Shown: positions 8,172-16,252 of the stretch, piece by piece
How the letters are laid out: every line of letters starts with the position of its first letter
Numbering within the stretch: the first letter of the stretch is position 1
Assembly: GCA_003598175.1 (NCBI GenBank)
Contig: QZKN01000023.1
Location: forward strand, 1-36,034
Direction of reading: 5' to 3'
DNA length: 36,034 nucleotides
DNA from: Candidatus Omnitrophota bacterium
GTDB taxonomy: Bacteria; Hinthialibacterota; Hinthialibacteria; Hinthialibacterales; Hinthialibacteraceae
Notes under the pieces: generated by a model
Seen by the model: the letters and a program-made list of their open reading frames with translations, nothing else
Told to the model about the DNA's origin: nothing
Database searches by the model: none
Made by a program: the position numbers and the translations under genes

Positions 8172-9722
8172 TCAATCCTTTTCCGCATCGTCGGTGAAAA
8201 ATGCGGTGATGGTTTCTGTAAAAACCGTTAAATCCGGTTTTTCCGCTTCGATATCGGGAGCGAAACCATACTCATTCAATTTCCGCGTAGTCCGCGCGCC
8301 GATGGAGGCAAAAACGGATTCTTCACGGATTCGCCTGGTTTCATCGCCGCCCATCCGTTGAATGAAATTCACGACAGTCGACGAGCAGGAAAAAGCCACC
8401 AGATCAAACCGGCGCCCGTTTCTCCCGGATTCCGGATATTCCAATGGAAAGTCTTCTTCTTTTTCCCGCTCATCGGAAATAAGAAGAAGTTCCACATTGG
8501 TCCGCATGTTTTGCAGCTCACGCATCAATCCTTGCGGCGCCTGGCGATCCCCAATCAATAAAATTCGTGCGCCGTCCAACGGGAATTGTCCGGCCAGTTC
8601 TTCAATCACGGACGAAGAACAAAACCGCGTGGGCGCGAAATCCGCCCCAATGCCATGCGTTTTCAAGACGGCAACCGTGTCATCTCCCAACGCGGCGATG
8701 CGGCAGCGCGCAAGACAGCGCGTATCTCGTCCTTTTTCATGTAGCGTATCAAAAAAAAAGTCGACCCCATTCGCGCCGGAAAACAGGAGCCAATCATACG
8801 TGTCGATGTCGCGCACGATTTCCCCCAATCGATCGGGCAATCGCATCGGTTCATGCCGGGCGGCCGGGATTTCAATGACGCGCGCTCCTTTTTCGGCCAG
8901 CAGCGCTGCCAATCTCGACGGTTGACTGCGAGCACGCGGCACGGCGATGGATCTGCCGAAAAGCGGTCGCGACTCAAACCAATTCAACTGCTCGCGCAGC
9001 CGCACCACCTCGCCCACGACAATCAGCGCCGGCGGCCGCAGATGGAGACGCTCCACTTCATCCGCGATCCTGCCCAATTCGCCGGTAAACGTCTTTTGCC
9101 AGACATACGTTCCCCAACGAATGACGGCGACCGGCGTTTGCGGGGATCGTCCGTATTTGATCAGTTCGGACGTGATATCGCGAATGCGAATGACTCCCAT
9201 AAAAATAATCAACGTGCCGCTGATCCGCGCGAATTCCTCCCAATTGACCGTTGCTTGTTCTTTCGACGCATGTTCATGTCCCGTCACCGCGACAAAGGCG
9301 GTGCTGATATCGCGGCAGGTGACGGGAATTCCCGCATAAGCGGGAACCGCCGCCGCCGCGGAAATCCCCGGCACGACGGAAAACTCGACATCATGTTCTC
9401 GCAAGAAGAGGCATTCTTCCCCGCCGCGACCGAAGATAAACGGATCGCCGCCCTTCAAGCGAATCACGGCGTTCCCCTTGCGAGCTTCCTCGACCAGCAA
9501 TTCATTGATGCGATCCTGCGTAAGCGTATGTTTGCCGGCTTTTTTCCCGACATAAACACGCCGCGCGGACGCCGGCGCCAGATCGACCAGCTCGTTCGCG
9601 ACCAGGTGGTCGAATACGATGACGTCCGCGTGTTGAATCGCCTCTTTGCCGCGCACCGTGATCAGCCCGGGATCGCCGGGACCGGCGCCGACGAGAACGA
9701 CTCGTCCCTTCAAGGAATTCAT
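8172..9722 (-). CDS. cobA-hemD: Uroporphyrinogen-III C-methyltransferase / uroporphyrinogen-III synthase fusion
   Basis: 516 residues. The N-terminal ~250 residues are CobA/SUMT (SAM-dependent conversion of uroporphyrinogen III to precorrin-2): VVLVGAGPGDPGLITVRG, RLKGGDPFIFGRGGEE, VPGISAAAAVPAYAGIPVT. From about residue 265 a HemD domain follows (GRSIAVPRARSQPSRLA, YDWLLFSGANGVDFFF, CRIAALGDDTVAVLK), which cyclises hydroxymethylbilane. The fusion covers two consecutive steps toward sirohaem or cobalamin. ATG at 9722 is chosen: GTGGAG precedes it and ATGA overlaps the stop of the upstream gene. An in-frame extension to 9809 would run back through the neighbour. Other tetrapyrrole genes are not in view. 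Confidence 0.95.
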   Translation of the reverse strand: MNSLKGRVVLVGAGPGDPGLITVRGKEAIQHADVIVFDHLVANELVDLAPASARRVYVGKKAGKHTLTQDRINELLVEEARKGNAVIRLKGGDPFIFGRGGEECLFLREHDVEFSVVPGISAAAAVPAYAGIPVTCRDISTAFVAVTGHEHASKEQATVNWEEFARISGTLIIFMGVIRIRDITSELIKYGRSPQTPVAVIRWGTYVWQKTFTGELGRIADEVERLHLRPPALIVVGEVVRLREQLNWFESRPLFGRSIAVPRARSQPSRLAALLAEKGARVIEIPAARHEPMRLPDRLGEIVRDIDTYDWLLFSGANGVDFFFDTLHEKGRDTRCLARCRIAALGDDTVAVLKTHGIGADFAPTRFCSSSVIEELAGQFPLDGARILLIGDRQAPQGLMRELQNMRTNVELLLISDEREKEEDFPLEYPESGRNGRRFDLVAFSCSSTVVNFIQRMGGDETRRIREESVFASIGARTTRKLNEYGFAPDIEAEKPDLTVFTETITAFFTDDAEKD

Positions 9723-11023
9723 GCCAGTCTCCACGGCCGGCGATACTTTCGTGAAACCAGGCGATTCGCCTTGCTGTTGTCGAGAATCCGTTCCTTTTGA
9801 TCGTCCCAATAAATGCGTTCTCCCGTGCGATAGGCGATGTTTCCCAACAAACCGGGCTTCGTCAGGCGATAGGCGTATTCAATGTTGCAGGTCGTTTTCA
9901 CTCTTGATTTCACGCTGTCCAAAAACTCGCGGATATGGCCGGGAGAATCGGGAATGGTTTTTTCCGGACGCGAAAATTCCTCTTCCTTTTTGCCGTTCAC
10001 ATAAATCTCATGTTTTGAATAATTGGCGACCAGCGTCGCTTTCGCACCTTCAAACACCGCGCCGATGCTTCCCATATGCTTGTAACCGGGCGCGCCGTCC
10101 GGATGCACCGTCCAGGCCAGAATCAAATCGGGATATTCGTACAACAAATCCATCGCATCCGGCGTTTCCGTATTGTCGTCGACGAAAAACCGCCCGCCCA
10201 CCGCCGACACGCTTTTCGGCGCGCCGAGATCAAGCGCCCAGAACACCACGTCGGTGATGTGGCACCAAAAATCGATAAACATCCCGCCCGAATAATCCCA
10301 AAAATATCGAAAATGAAAATGGGAGCGGTTGGGATTGTAGGGCCGTATGGGCGCCGGTCCCAGCCAGAAATTATAATCCAACTCCTTCGGCGGGTCGCAA
10401 TCCGCCGGATGTCCCAATCCTCTCGTATTTGACGTTTTCCAGCAATGCACACGATTGATTGTTCCCAGCGAACCGGATTGCACGAGTTCGACCACGCGCC
10501 GATAATTCGGCGTTTCATTGTGGATATGAGTGCCCAGCTGGGTAATGCGGCGATATGTTTCTGCCGCTTGTACCATCGCGCGTCCTTCGCGGATGTTGTG
10601 GCAAAGCGGTTTTTCCACAAAAACATCCTTGCCGGCTTCGCACGCCGCGATAAAGGGGAGAGCGTGCCAATGATCGGGAGTGACGACCGTCACCGCGTCG
10701 ATTTCGTTCATTTCCAGCAATTCTCGAAAATCGTGAAATCCTTTCGCTTTGGTTCCCTGCCGTTTTTCTGCTTCCGTCAGCGCTTTATCCAAATGGCTCG
10801 AATCCACATCGCAAACGGCGGCGATGGACACGTCCTCGTGCCGCAAAAAACCGCGCAATCGATCCATGCCCTGACCGCCGACGCCGATACAACCGACAAT
10901 GATTTTCTCATTCGCGCCGCCGGCCGCCGCCGCCCGGTAATTCGCCGCCGTCAGCCCCAGCGCCATACCCGCTCCCATTGTTTTCATGAAATCCCGTCTG
11001 TTTGAGGTCGCTTCGTTTTTCAT
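9719..11023 (-). CDS. Tat-exported Gfo/Idh/MocA family oxidoreductase
   Basis: 434 residues. The N-terminus carries a twin-arginine signal (SNRRDFMKTMGAGMALGL, Ala-rich to about residue 34), so it is predicted periplasmic. It is followed by an NAD(P)-binding Rossmann fold (GCIGVGGQGMDRL), TVVTPDHWHALPF and the family EKP motif (VFVEKPLCHNIREG). The C-terminal half (NFWLGPAPIRPYNPNR, FWDYSGGMFIDFWCHITD) is typical of the large secreted subgroup seen in Planctomycetes-like bacteria, thought to act on sugars. ATG at 11023 is chosen for the Tat motif and an AGGGTG ribosome site. The stop overlaps the cobA-hemD ATG, so the two are probably co-translated although no functional link is obvious. Confidence 0.92.
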   Translation of the reverse strand: MKNEATSNRRDFMKTMGAGMALGLTAANYRAAAAGGANEKIIVGCIGVGGQGMDRLRGFLRHEDVSIAAVCDVDSSHLDKALTEAEKRQGTKAKGFHDFRELLEMNEIDAVTVVTPDHWHALPFIAACEAGKDVFVEKPLCHNIREGRAMVQAAETYRRITQLGTHIHNETPNYRRVVELVQSGSLGTINRVHCWKTSNTRGLGHPADCDPPKELDYNFWLGPAPIRPYNPNRSHFHFRYFWDYSGGMFIDFWCHITDVVFWALDLGAPKSVSAVGGRFFVDDNTETPDAMDLLYEYPDLILAWTVHPDGAPGYKHMGSIGAVFEGAKATLVANYSKHEIYVNGKKEEEFSRPEKTIPDSPGHIREFLDSVKSRVKTTCNIEYAYRLTKPGLLGNIAYRTGERIYWDDQKERILDNSKANRLVSRKYRRPWRLA

Positions 11024-11157
11024 TTTGCACCCTGCCATTCTAAATTCAAATCCGGACCGGACTTGTCTCTTGTAAAGCATACCACGAAACCGTCATTCCT
11101 ATAAACCATAACAACTCATGAATCACAATGAAGGCCGAGAATACGTGCAGGACAAGT

Positions 11158-11227
11158 GGGTAAAGCAGGCGTCCCCGCCTGCATGATGTTAAAAAAAACA
11201 ACGCAAGCGGGGACGCTTGTTCTACCC
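11158..11227. repeat. Paired mini-hairpin inverted repeat (GCAGGCG/GCAAGCG type)
   Basis: The left arm (11158-11182) and right arm (11203-11227) are imperfect reverse complements, 21 of 25 by my count, around a 20-base A-rich spacer. Each arm holds its own small hairpin: GCAGGCGTCCCCGCCTGC on the left and GCAAGCGGGGACGCTTG on the right. The right arm recurs at 14460-14487. It lies in the 365-base gap between the oxidoreductase gene and the antitoxin relic; nothing else is recognised in that gap. Confidence 0.8.
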
Positions 11228-11388
11228 GCGATGGAACTATAAAATTACAGGTTGGAATTTAACGCGTAATCCATCGATTTGAAAATGTGATGATCGAGGA
11301 AACATTGCTCAACTGATTTTGGCATTATTCAGTTTGCATCTGGTAAAATATGTGAACTAAGCAATGTTCGAAAATGGAGTACAAGCCA

Positions 11389-11621
11389 ATGAATGCCCAA
11401 GAAATTATCATGGAGATCGAAAAACTGTCTCCGGAAGATCAACAGATCGTCGTTCAATATGTGGAATCCGTCGATTTCCCTATGAAAACACAAAACGTCA
11501 AAGCGTTCCCCCTGGAAGAAGATAACGACGTTGGGAAGAAGATATTGCCGAATTTGATCGAAATTTAAAAACCTATACGGCGGAAGATGGTGTTTCCCAT
11601 GAAGAACTGTGCAAAAGATAA
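11389..11621 (+). pseudogene. Frameshifted orphan antitoxin
   Basis: Begins MNAQEIIMEIEKLSPEDQQ, the helical N-terminus of a RelB-like antitoxin, with GGAG 9 bases upstream. The frame continues to KAFPLEEDNDV and then diverges. Shifting by one base at about 11530-11532 restores WEEDIAEFDRNLKTYTAE and DGVSHEELCKR, the usual C-terminal half ending in TAA at 11621. A one-base deletion (GTTTGG to GTTGG) would explain it. No toxin gene follows; the next gene starts within 10 bases. I read this as a decayed antitoxin that has lost its toxin. The unshifted frame stops at 11568. Confidence 0.7.
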
Positions 11622-11629
11622 GGATGAAC

Positions 11630-14464
11630 ATGATAGATACTGCTTTTCCTCGACAATGGATTCGCTTGTTGTTTGGTTTTCTCATGATTTTCGTTTTCCC
11701 TTCCTACGGTTGGGGGCAGGCGATCACGGTTACGCGCGATTATCCTCGCCTGATTCCGCCGGGCGAGAGTATGGAAGTCGTTTTGTCCGTGCAAATCCAC
11801 GTTACGCCGTCGCCGTATTCGCTCCTGATTCGAGAAGCGATCCCTGACGGATGGCGATTCGTTTCCGTCTCGCAGAATCATTTCGTTCTCGATCAAGAGA
11901 CTGGTGAACTGACTGGGATCATTTCACATCCGGATGGTCTATCGCCTGCAACAATAACCTATATCCTTTCTCCCTCTGTTCCTGTAACCGAACCGCCCGT
12001 CTTTGCCGGCACATTTCTCTATCTGGACGAGGTCGAGCAACCGGTTTATGGTTCGATTGTAACTTTGATTCCGACGCCGACGCCAACATTCACTTATACA
12101 GTTACTCCCACACACACGATGACGAACACGCCGACAAACACGTTTACGCCGACTCAATCGCCTTCGAATACTCCGACGTTCACATCCACCTACACGCCGA
12201 TTCCGCCAACCAACACTCCGACGCCCACGCCGACGGAAGGTCCCACATCTACTCCCCTGCCGACCATCGTGGTTTCGAAAGTATCGCTATCCAAATTGGG
12301 CGTCATCCCATTGAATCAACGGCCGGAAGGATTCCTCTCCGCTGATTTTGATAACGATGGTCTGGATGATTTGGCGACCATGCTGCGTTCTACAAACGAA
12401 ATCGTTATTCTTAAAACAACCGGGGATATTCATCATCCCATTATAAAAACGACGACGACGCTGGGAGAAAACGTCGAAACGGAGTTCCTTTCGCATGGCG
12501 ATTTCAATGGGGATGGGAATCAGGACCTTTGCGTTGTTTCCTATCTCGACGAAACCCTGCTCGTCGCGCTGGGAAACGGGGATGGAACGTTTCGAAGGCC
12601 GATTGCGACGGACGTTCCCTTTCACGTGATTGCGCCGGAAAGGCATCAGCCTTTAATCTGCATGGATACGGACGCGGACGGGAACGACGAAATTTACGTC
12701 GTTGTGGAAACTCGCGGGCTATTCAACCAAATCAGGAAATATGAGTTGACCGATGATGCGACGCGGTTGGTGGGTGAAGAGGTGATTTTGCGCAACGTCG
12801 CCGCCACGACCATTCAAATGATCGACATGCAGCATTTGGACGGGGAGACTCCGCCGGCGCTGATTCTCGTGTCGCTCGACAGCAATCCGGCCCATCCGTC
12901 TTCGGTCATCTTCTGCCGCCGACAATCTCCCACGGAATTCCAAAACATCGCGGAATTTTCCCTGTGGCAGGATGACATCGGGGATCGGGCGACGGCGTTC
13001 AAAACCGGCGACGCCAATGCGGATGCGTTCGCTGATTTTGTGACGTTATCCTTTTCAAATCACGCGAAACTGTATACCGCTTTCGATCAGCAAACCATTA
13101 CGGCAATCCCCATCGGCGACGTGGATTTCACGCAAACCGGTTCGCGGGGCGCGATTCTGGAGGATGTGACCATTTCCGATTTCGATCTGGACGGTCTGCC
13201 GGATTTGATTTACGTGAGCAGAGAAACCGGCGCGGAAGGAAACATCTTCGCGTTGATCACCGTCGTCCGTGGAAAACAATTGAATGCATGGGAAGAGGCG
13301 CTGACGTTCCGAACCGACTTTCCCGCGAAAATATTCAGTTGGATGCGGCTGGAAGCGGTGGATTTCAATCGCGACGGATTGCCGGATCTGGCCTTTTTGG
13401 AAAGCAGCAGCGCCGAGGTGATTCTTTTATTAAATACGTCAGATCCACCGGCCACGCCGACGCCGGTCTTGCCTCCGCCGACCTCAACCCCGACTCCGTC
13501 TCCCACGCCTATCGCTGTCGATTGGCAACGGTTGGCGGACAATAAATTGCCGGTTTCGGATTTCACCGACGTTTCGTCGTTGACCGTCGGCGAAGCGCCG
13601 ACCGATAACGCGTTTCCCGGCGCCACGGACGGAATCGGCCTGGTCGTGAATCTCAAGCCGGGCGAAGGGAATTTGCTGATGCTGGCGGAAGCGATGGAAA
13701 CCGGCCAACGGTTGATCGAGTTAAGCGTCTCCGCGCGGTGCAGTTCCAATCAGGTACAATTGGGGTTGGTAGCCATCGCCGATCCGATTGACGGCAGTCT
13801 CGGGTACGTGAATCCGAAAAGCGGTGAAATCCCGGTCGATCGCTGGGGAACGTTGCGGCTGGTGTATGATGCGCCGACGACCCACATCCATCCGGCCTTG
13901 CAAATCGTCCTGCCGAGGGAAGCGACGGATGAATCCGTGACGGTCTACTTCGACAATCTGCAAATCAAACCCTTTGAGGAAACGGAAACCGACCGAATCG
14001 AGCCGGCCGTCGATTCGACGTTCAACGCGATCAACGACGCCGCCGTATTGAATCCCAATCAGTTTCTACCGCCGGGAGCGATTCCGGGAACCGTCTCGCT
14101 GACCGCGGGAATGAACGGACAGGGCGTACGGTTGGGATTGGAGGCGGATCAACTCGCCGCGCACGTCGTGCTGTATTCCGCCATTCCACCGCAGGCCGGA
14201 GTCCTGCAGGGCGAGGTGATGATGAAGCGGGCAAGCGGCGAAGGCGGTATGACGGCCGTCGGATTGATCGACGAAGATCAAAGCGTGATTTATTTCCTGC
14301 GCGACAACCATATACCATCCGACGGATTCCGAAAAATCAAAATCGCCGGAAACTTCGAAAGCATCGCCCCAGGTTTCCCGCCGGTCCTGGTCATTCAATA
14401 CGGCGGCCCGAACGTCTCAGGAAGCATAATCATCGACGAAGCCGGCATGGAACAAAAACGGTAG
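11630..14464 (+). CDS. Secreted multidomain protein with FG-GAP/VCBS repeats
   Basis: 944 residues. A signal peptide (IRLLFGFLMIFVFPSYGWGQA) is followed by an adhesin-like beta domain (PRLIPPGESMEVVLSVQIHV to ~150), then a Thr-Pro linker. Residues ~210-600 hold about six FG-GAP/VCBS-type beta-propeller repeats with calcium-loop motifs: DFDNDGLDD, DFNGDGNQD, DTDADGNDE, DANADAFAD, DFDLDGLPD, DFNRDGLPD. After a second Pro-Thr linker, residues ~630-944 form a beta-rich domain found again in the partial gene at the window's right end (LVAIADPIDGSLGYVNP there reads LVALAFPIDGSLGYANP). It is extracellular or surface-bound. ATG at 11630 is chosen because AAGG lies 6 bases upstream; in-frame GTG 11609 and ATG 11624 are alternatives. 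The stop codon sits inside a repeat. Confidence 0.85.
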   Translation: MIDTAFPRQWIRLLFGFLMIFVFPSYGWGQAITVTRDYPRLIPPGESMEVVLSVQIHVTPSPYSLLIREAIPDGWRFVSVSQNHFVLDQETGELTGIISHPDGLSPATITYILSPSVPVTEPPVFAGTFLYLDEVEQPVYGSIVTLIPTPTPTFTYTVTPTHTMTNTPTNTFTPTQSPSNTPTFTSTYTPIPPTNTPTPTPTEGPTSTPLPTIVVSKVSLSKLGVIPLNQRPEGFLSADFDNDGLDDLATMLRSTNEIVILKTTGDIHHPIIKTTTTLGENVETEFLSHGDFNGDGNQDLCVVSYLDETLLVALGNGDGTFRRPIATDVPFHVIAPERHQPLICMDTDADGNDEIYVVVETRGLFNQIRKYELTDDATRLVGEEVILRNVAATTIQMIDMQHLDGETPPALILVSLDSNPAHPSSVIFCRRQSPTEFQNIAEFSLWQDDIGDRATAFKTGDANADAFADFVTLSFSNHAKLYTAFDQQTITAIPIGDVDFTQTGSRGAILEDVTISDFDLDGLPDLIYVSRETGAEGNIFALITVVRGKQLNAWEEALTFRTDFPAKIFSWMRLEAVDFNRDGLPDLAFLESSSAEVILLLNTSDPPATPTPVLPPPTSTPTPSPTPIAVDWQRLADNKLPVSDFTDVSSLTVGEAPTDNAFPGATDGIGLVVNLKPGEGNLLMLAEAMETGQRLIELSVSARCSSNQVQLGLVAIADPIDGSLGYVNPKSGEIPVDRWGTLRLVYDAPTTHIHPALQIVLPREATDESVTVYFDNLQIKPFEETETDRIEPAVDSTFNAINDAAVLNPNQFLPPGAIPGTVSLTAGMNGQGVRLGLEADQLAAHVVLYSAIPPQAGVLQGEVMMKRASGEGGMTAVGLIDEDQSVIYFLRDNHIPSDGFRKIKIAGNFESIAPGFPPVLVIQYGGPNVSGSIIIDEAGMEQKR

Positions 14465-14487
14465 AGCAAGCGTCCCCGCTTGCGTTG
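14460..14487. repeat. Single mini-hairpin repeat overlapping a stop codon
   Basis: Carries GCAAGCGTCCCCGCTTGC, a 7-bp stem with a 4-base loop, plus flanking GGTAG and GTTGT that match the complement of 11202-11227. The TAG of the FG-GAP gene lies inside it, so the element may have supplied the stop codon. Confidence 0.75.
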
Positions 14488-14540
14488 TGGAGAGTCGCGG
14501 GTGGCACGGGCGGCGTCGTTCTCACCCTTGTCTTTCGTCG

Positions 14541-14640
14541 TTTGAATCACGAAAGCACGAAGGGAGCACGAAAGGCGCGAAAAGAAAGATTGAGATTTTT
14601 TCGTGTTTTCGTGGAATTTCGCGCGCTTCGTGATTCAAAT
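14541..14640. repeat. Imperfect long inverted repeat of the CACGAAG type
   Basis: The left end TTTGAATCACGAAAGCACGA and the right end CGCGCTTCGTGATTCAAA are near reverse complements around an A/G-rich then T-rich centre (GAAAAGAAAG, TTTTTTCGTGTTTTCGTGG). It can form a long interrupted hairpin. Similar CACGAAG/TTTCGTG sequences are common as intergenic repeats in PVC-type genomes. No coding function seen. Confidence 0.65.
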
Positions 14641-14681
14641 GGAGGGAAATGTTGCAGGCGTGCAAGGATAGATTGAGCTCA

Positions 14682-14783
14682 GTAGGGTGGGCTCAAACCG
14701 CGCCGTTTGCGGTTTAGCCCACCAACGCAATCATAGATTGGAAGATAATCAGGGGGGGCTTGAAGCGAAGCGCAGCCACCAAT
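14682..14783. repeat. Composite REP copy (first long direct repeat plus a second hairpin)
   Basis: Begins with GTAGGGTGGGCTCAAACCGC and folds with TTTGCGGTTTAGCCCACC. A spacer (AATCATAGATTGGAAGATAA) leads to a second, degenerate hairpin GAAGCGAAGCGCAGCC. Bases 14682-14760 match 19318-19396 at 75 of 79 positions by my count. It belongs to the GTGGGCT...AGCCCAC family listed at 16459, 17130, 17760, 18500, 19258 and 33519. Confidence 0.85.
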
Positions 14784-14847
14784 ATTTTCTATCACATAAC
14801 GGAAATCCGAACATTTAGATGTTCAACACAAATAAAGAGGAAACACG

Positions 14848-15066
14848 ATGAAAGCCGAATTTACTGCAATGATTGAACCTGCACCCGAAGGCGGTTATTG
14901 GGCAATGTGTCCCGAAGTATCCGGCGCCAATGGGCAAGGAGAGACAATTGAAGAAACTAAAGATAATTTACGTCAGGCTATCGAGTTGATCCTGGAGGAT
15001 CGCAGAGCGGACATTCTTCGCGGCCTGCCGGAGGACGCGATTCAGGACAAAGTGTCGGTCGGATGA
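14848..15066 (+). CDS. hicB: HicB-type antitoxin
   Basis: 72 residues. MKAEFTAMIEPAPEGGYWAM followed by CPEVSGANGQGETIEETKDN is the partially degraded RNase-H-like HicB fold (ExxxGGYWAxCPExxG...GET). The C-terminus (ILRGLPEDAIQDKVSVG) is short and lacks a separate HTH or RHH DNA-binding domain. AGAGGAAA precedes the ATG. The TGA overlaps the next ATG (ATGA), giving the hicB-hicA order. It would neutralise HicA; whether it represses its own promoter is unclear without a DNA-binding domain. Confidence 0.85.
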   Translation: MKAEFTAMIEPAPEGGYWAMCPEVSGANGQGETIEETKDNLRQAIELILEDRRADILRGLPEDAIQDKVSVG

Positions 15067-15221
15067 AGCGAAGGGAACTGGAACGCACACGGCGAATGGC
15101 TGGTTGCTATTTGAAACGAGAAGGCAGCTCGCATTCGTTATGGATCAATCCGAAAACAGGCTCCACAGAGGCGGTTCCACGGCATGCAGTGATCAAGGAG
15201 CCGTTGGCACGAAAATTCTAA
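15063..15221 (+). CDS. hicA: HicA-type mRNA interferase, C-terminally frameshifted
   Basis: 52-residue product starting MKRRELERTRRMAGCYLKRE, then GSSHSLWINPKTGSTEAVPR with the catalytic His of the dsRBD-like HicA fold (GSSHS), and HAVIKEPLARKF before TAA. Intact HicA proteins continue with a short helix. Adding one A in the run at 15212-15215 restores ILKNLVAD and a TGA at 15241, so a one-base deletion probably cost the last eight or so residues. The catalytic residue is present, so partial activity cannot be excluded. It cuts mRNA when free of HicB. ATGA overlap with hicB. Confidence 0.75.
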   Translation: MKRRELERTRRMAGCYLKREGSSHSLWINPKTGSTEAVPRHAVIKEPLARKF

Positions 15222-15421
15222 AAAATCTCGTTGCGGATTGAACAGCCACGTGGGATGACAAAATGCATCATAGATGGATCACGCTTTATCGCTCCATCTT
15301 TTTTTGCGGGAGCAAAATTTCCTTTATTTTCATTGGAACCTATACCGGCAATTTCTTCGATCTTCACAATGGGAAGAGTTGGCAATATGATTATCCTGGA
15401 AAACCATCAGGAGGAGTTTCT

Positions 15422-15634
15422 ATGACCTCTACCTTTACAAATATTATTGAGGATATGAAAACGTTATCCCTTGAAGAAAAAGAAGAGTTGAAATTTTTAC
15501 TGGATCGCTATGTAATCGAAGAGCGGCGATCTGAGATATATAATAATTACAAACTGAGTCAAAAAGAATTTCAAGAGAATACTCTTGAATTTACAAGTAA
15601 CATAGACAGATTGAAGGAAATGATGAATCAATGA
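15422..15634 (+). CDS. Antitoxin of RelE/YafQ-type module
   Basis: 70 residues, largely helical and charged: MTSTFTNIIEDMKTLSLEEK, ELKFLLDRYVIEERRSEIYN, ending DRLKEMMNQ. A strong GGAGGAG lies 5 bases before the ATG at 15422; an in-frame start 159 bases earlier has no ribosome site. The TGA overlaps the ATG of the RelE-like gene. The antitoxin role is inferred from size, composition and coupling; I do not recognise a named antitoxin family. Confidence 0.75.
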   Translation: MTSTFTNIIEDMKTLSLEEKEELKFLLDRYVIEERRSEIYNNYKLSQKEFQENTLEFTSNIDRLKEMMNQ

Positions 15635-15900
15635 TAGAAATAACATTGAGCTCTTCCTTCAAGCGATCATTCAAAAAGCAACAGAAAAATAAACCGGAAA
15701 GAGAATATCTATTTTGGGAAAAAGTCGAAATCTTTGTCAATAATCCGTTTGATAAACAACTAAAAACTCACAAGTTGTCAGGAGAACTGAAAGAATTGTG
15801 GAGTTTTACTATTGAATATGATCTTCGGGTGCTTTTTTATTTTGTAGAGGAGAATAAAGCCGTTTTCGTCGATATCGGGAAACATGACGAAGTGTATTAA
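15631..15900 (+). CDS. RelE/ParE-superfamily toxin (YafQ-like)
   Basis: 89 residues, complete. IEITLSSSFKRSFKKQQKNK at the N-terminus, then KTHKLSGELKELWSFTIEYD and LRVLFYFVEE, ending VFVDIGKHDEVY. This is the compact RelE fold; the HDEVY ending with a His near the C-terminus is typical of the YafQ/HigB-like mRNA interferase group. It is predicted to cut ribosome-bound mRNA when the upstream antitoxin is degraded. Unlike its neighbours in this island it shows no lesion, so this pair may be active. Confidence 0.85.
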   Translation: MIEITLSSSFKRSFKKQQKNKPEREYLFWEKVEIFVNNPFDKQLKTHKLSGELKELWSFTIEYDLRVLFYFVEENKAVFVDIGKHDEVY

Positions 15901-15959
15901 GACGGCAATACTATGGCGTATTCGTCGGGCGGGAAACGGGTGTTGACTGGAGATTTATT

Positions 15960-16252
15960 GTGGGAATTGACTATAATTTTGAATGGGATCCAAAGAAAGC
16001 CCAAATAAATCTGCAGAAGCATGGCATCAAGCAGCAGCCGTATTTCTTGATCCAATGGCTATGTCAATAGTTGATGAAGATCACAGTGAAAGGGAAAAAC
16101 GATGGATCACAATGGGGATTTCCAAAAATAAAGGGCTATTGATTGTTTGCCACACATTCAATGAAAAGAATTCAGAGGAAGTGACGATACGTATCTTCTC
16201 GTGCCGTAAAGCAACCAAGAGGGAAGCCATAGAATATGGAGGAGAACAATGA
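15960..16252 (+). pseudogene. brnT: BrnT-type toxin, frameshifted
   Basis: From a GTG with GGAG 7 bases upstream the frame reads GIDYNFEWDPKKAQINLQKH then GIK, the BrnT N-terminus. It then goes out of frame near 16026-16031 and stops. A second frame picks up the family immediately: QAAAVFLDPMAMSIVDEDHS, REKRWITMGISKNKGLLIVC, ending RKATKREAIEYGGEQ, which is a full BrnT C-terminus. The segment normally between HGI and AAAVFLDP (FEE or similar) is missing, so a deletion of about 10 bases is likely. The toxin should be dead while its antitoxin survives. The TGA overlaps the brnA ATG. Confidence 0.8.

Noticed and set aside
15983..16252. Intact 89-codon gene starting MGSKESPNKS
   Set aside because: Its first ~14 codons are the brnT N-terminal region read out of frame, and no ribosome site precedes the ATG. 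The brnT pseudogene reading explains the sequence better.
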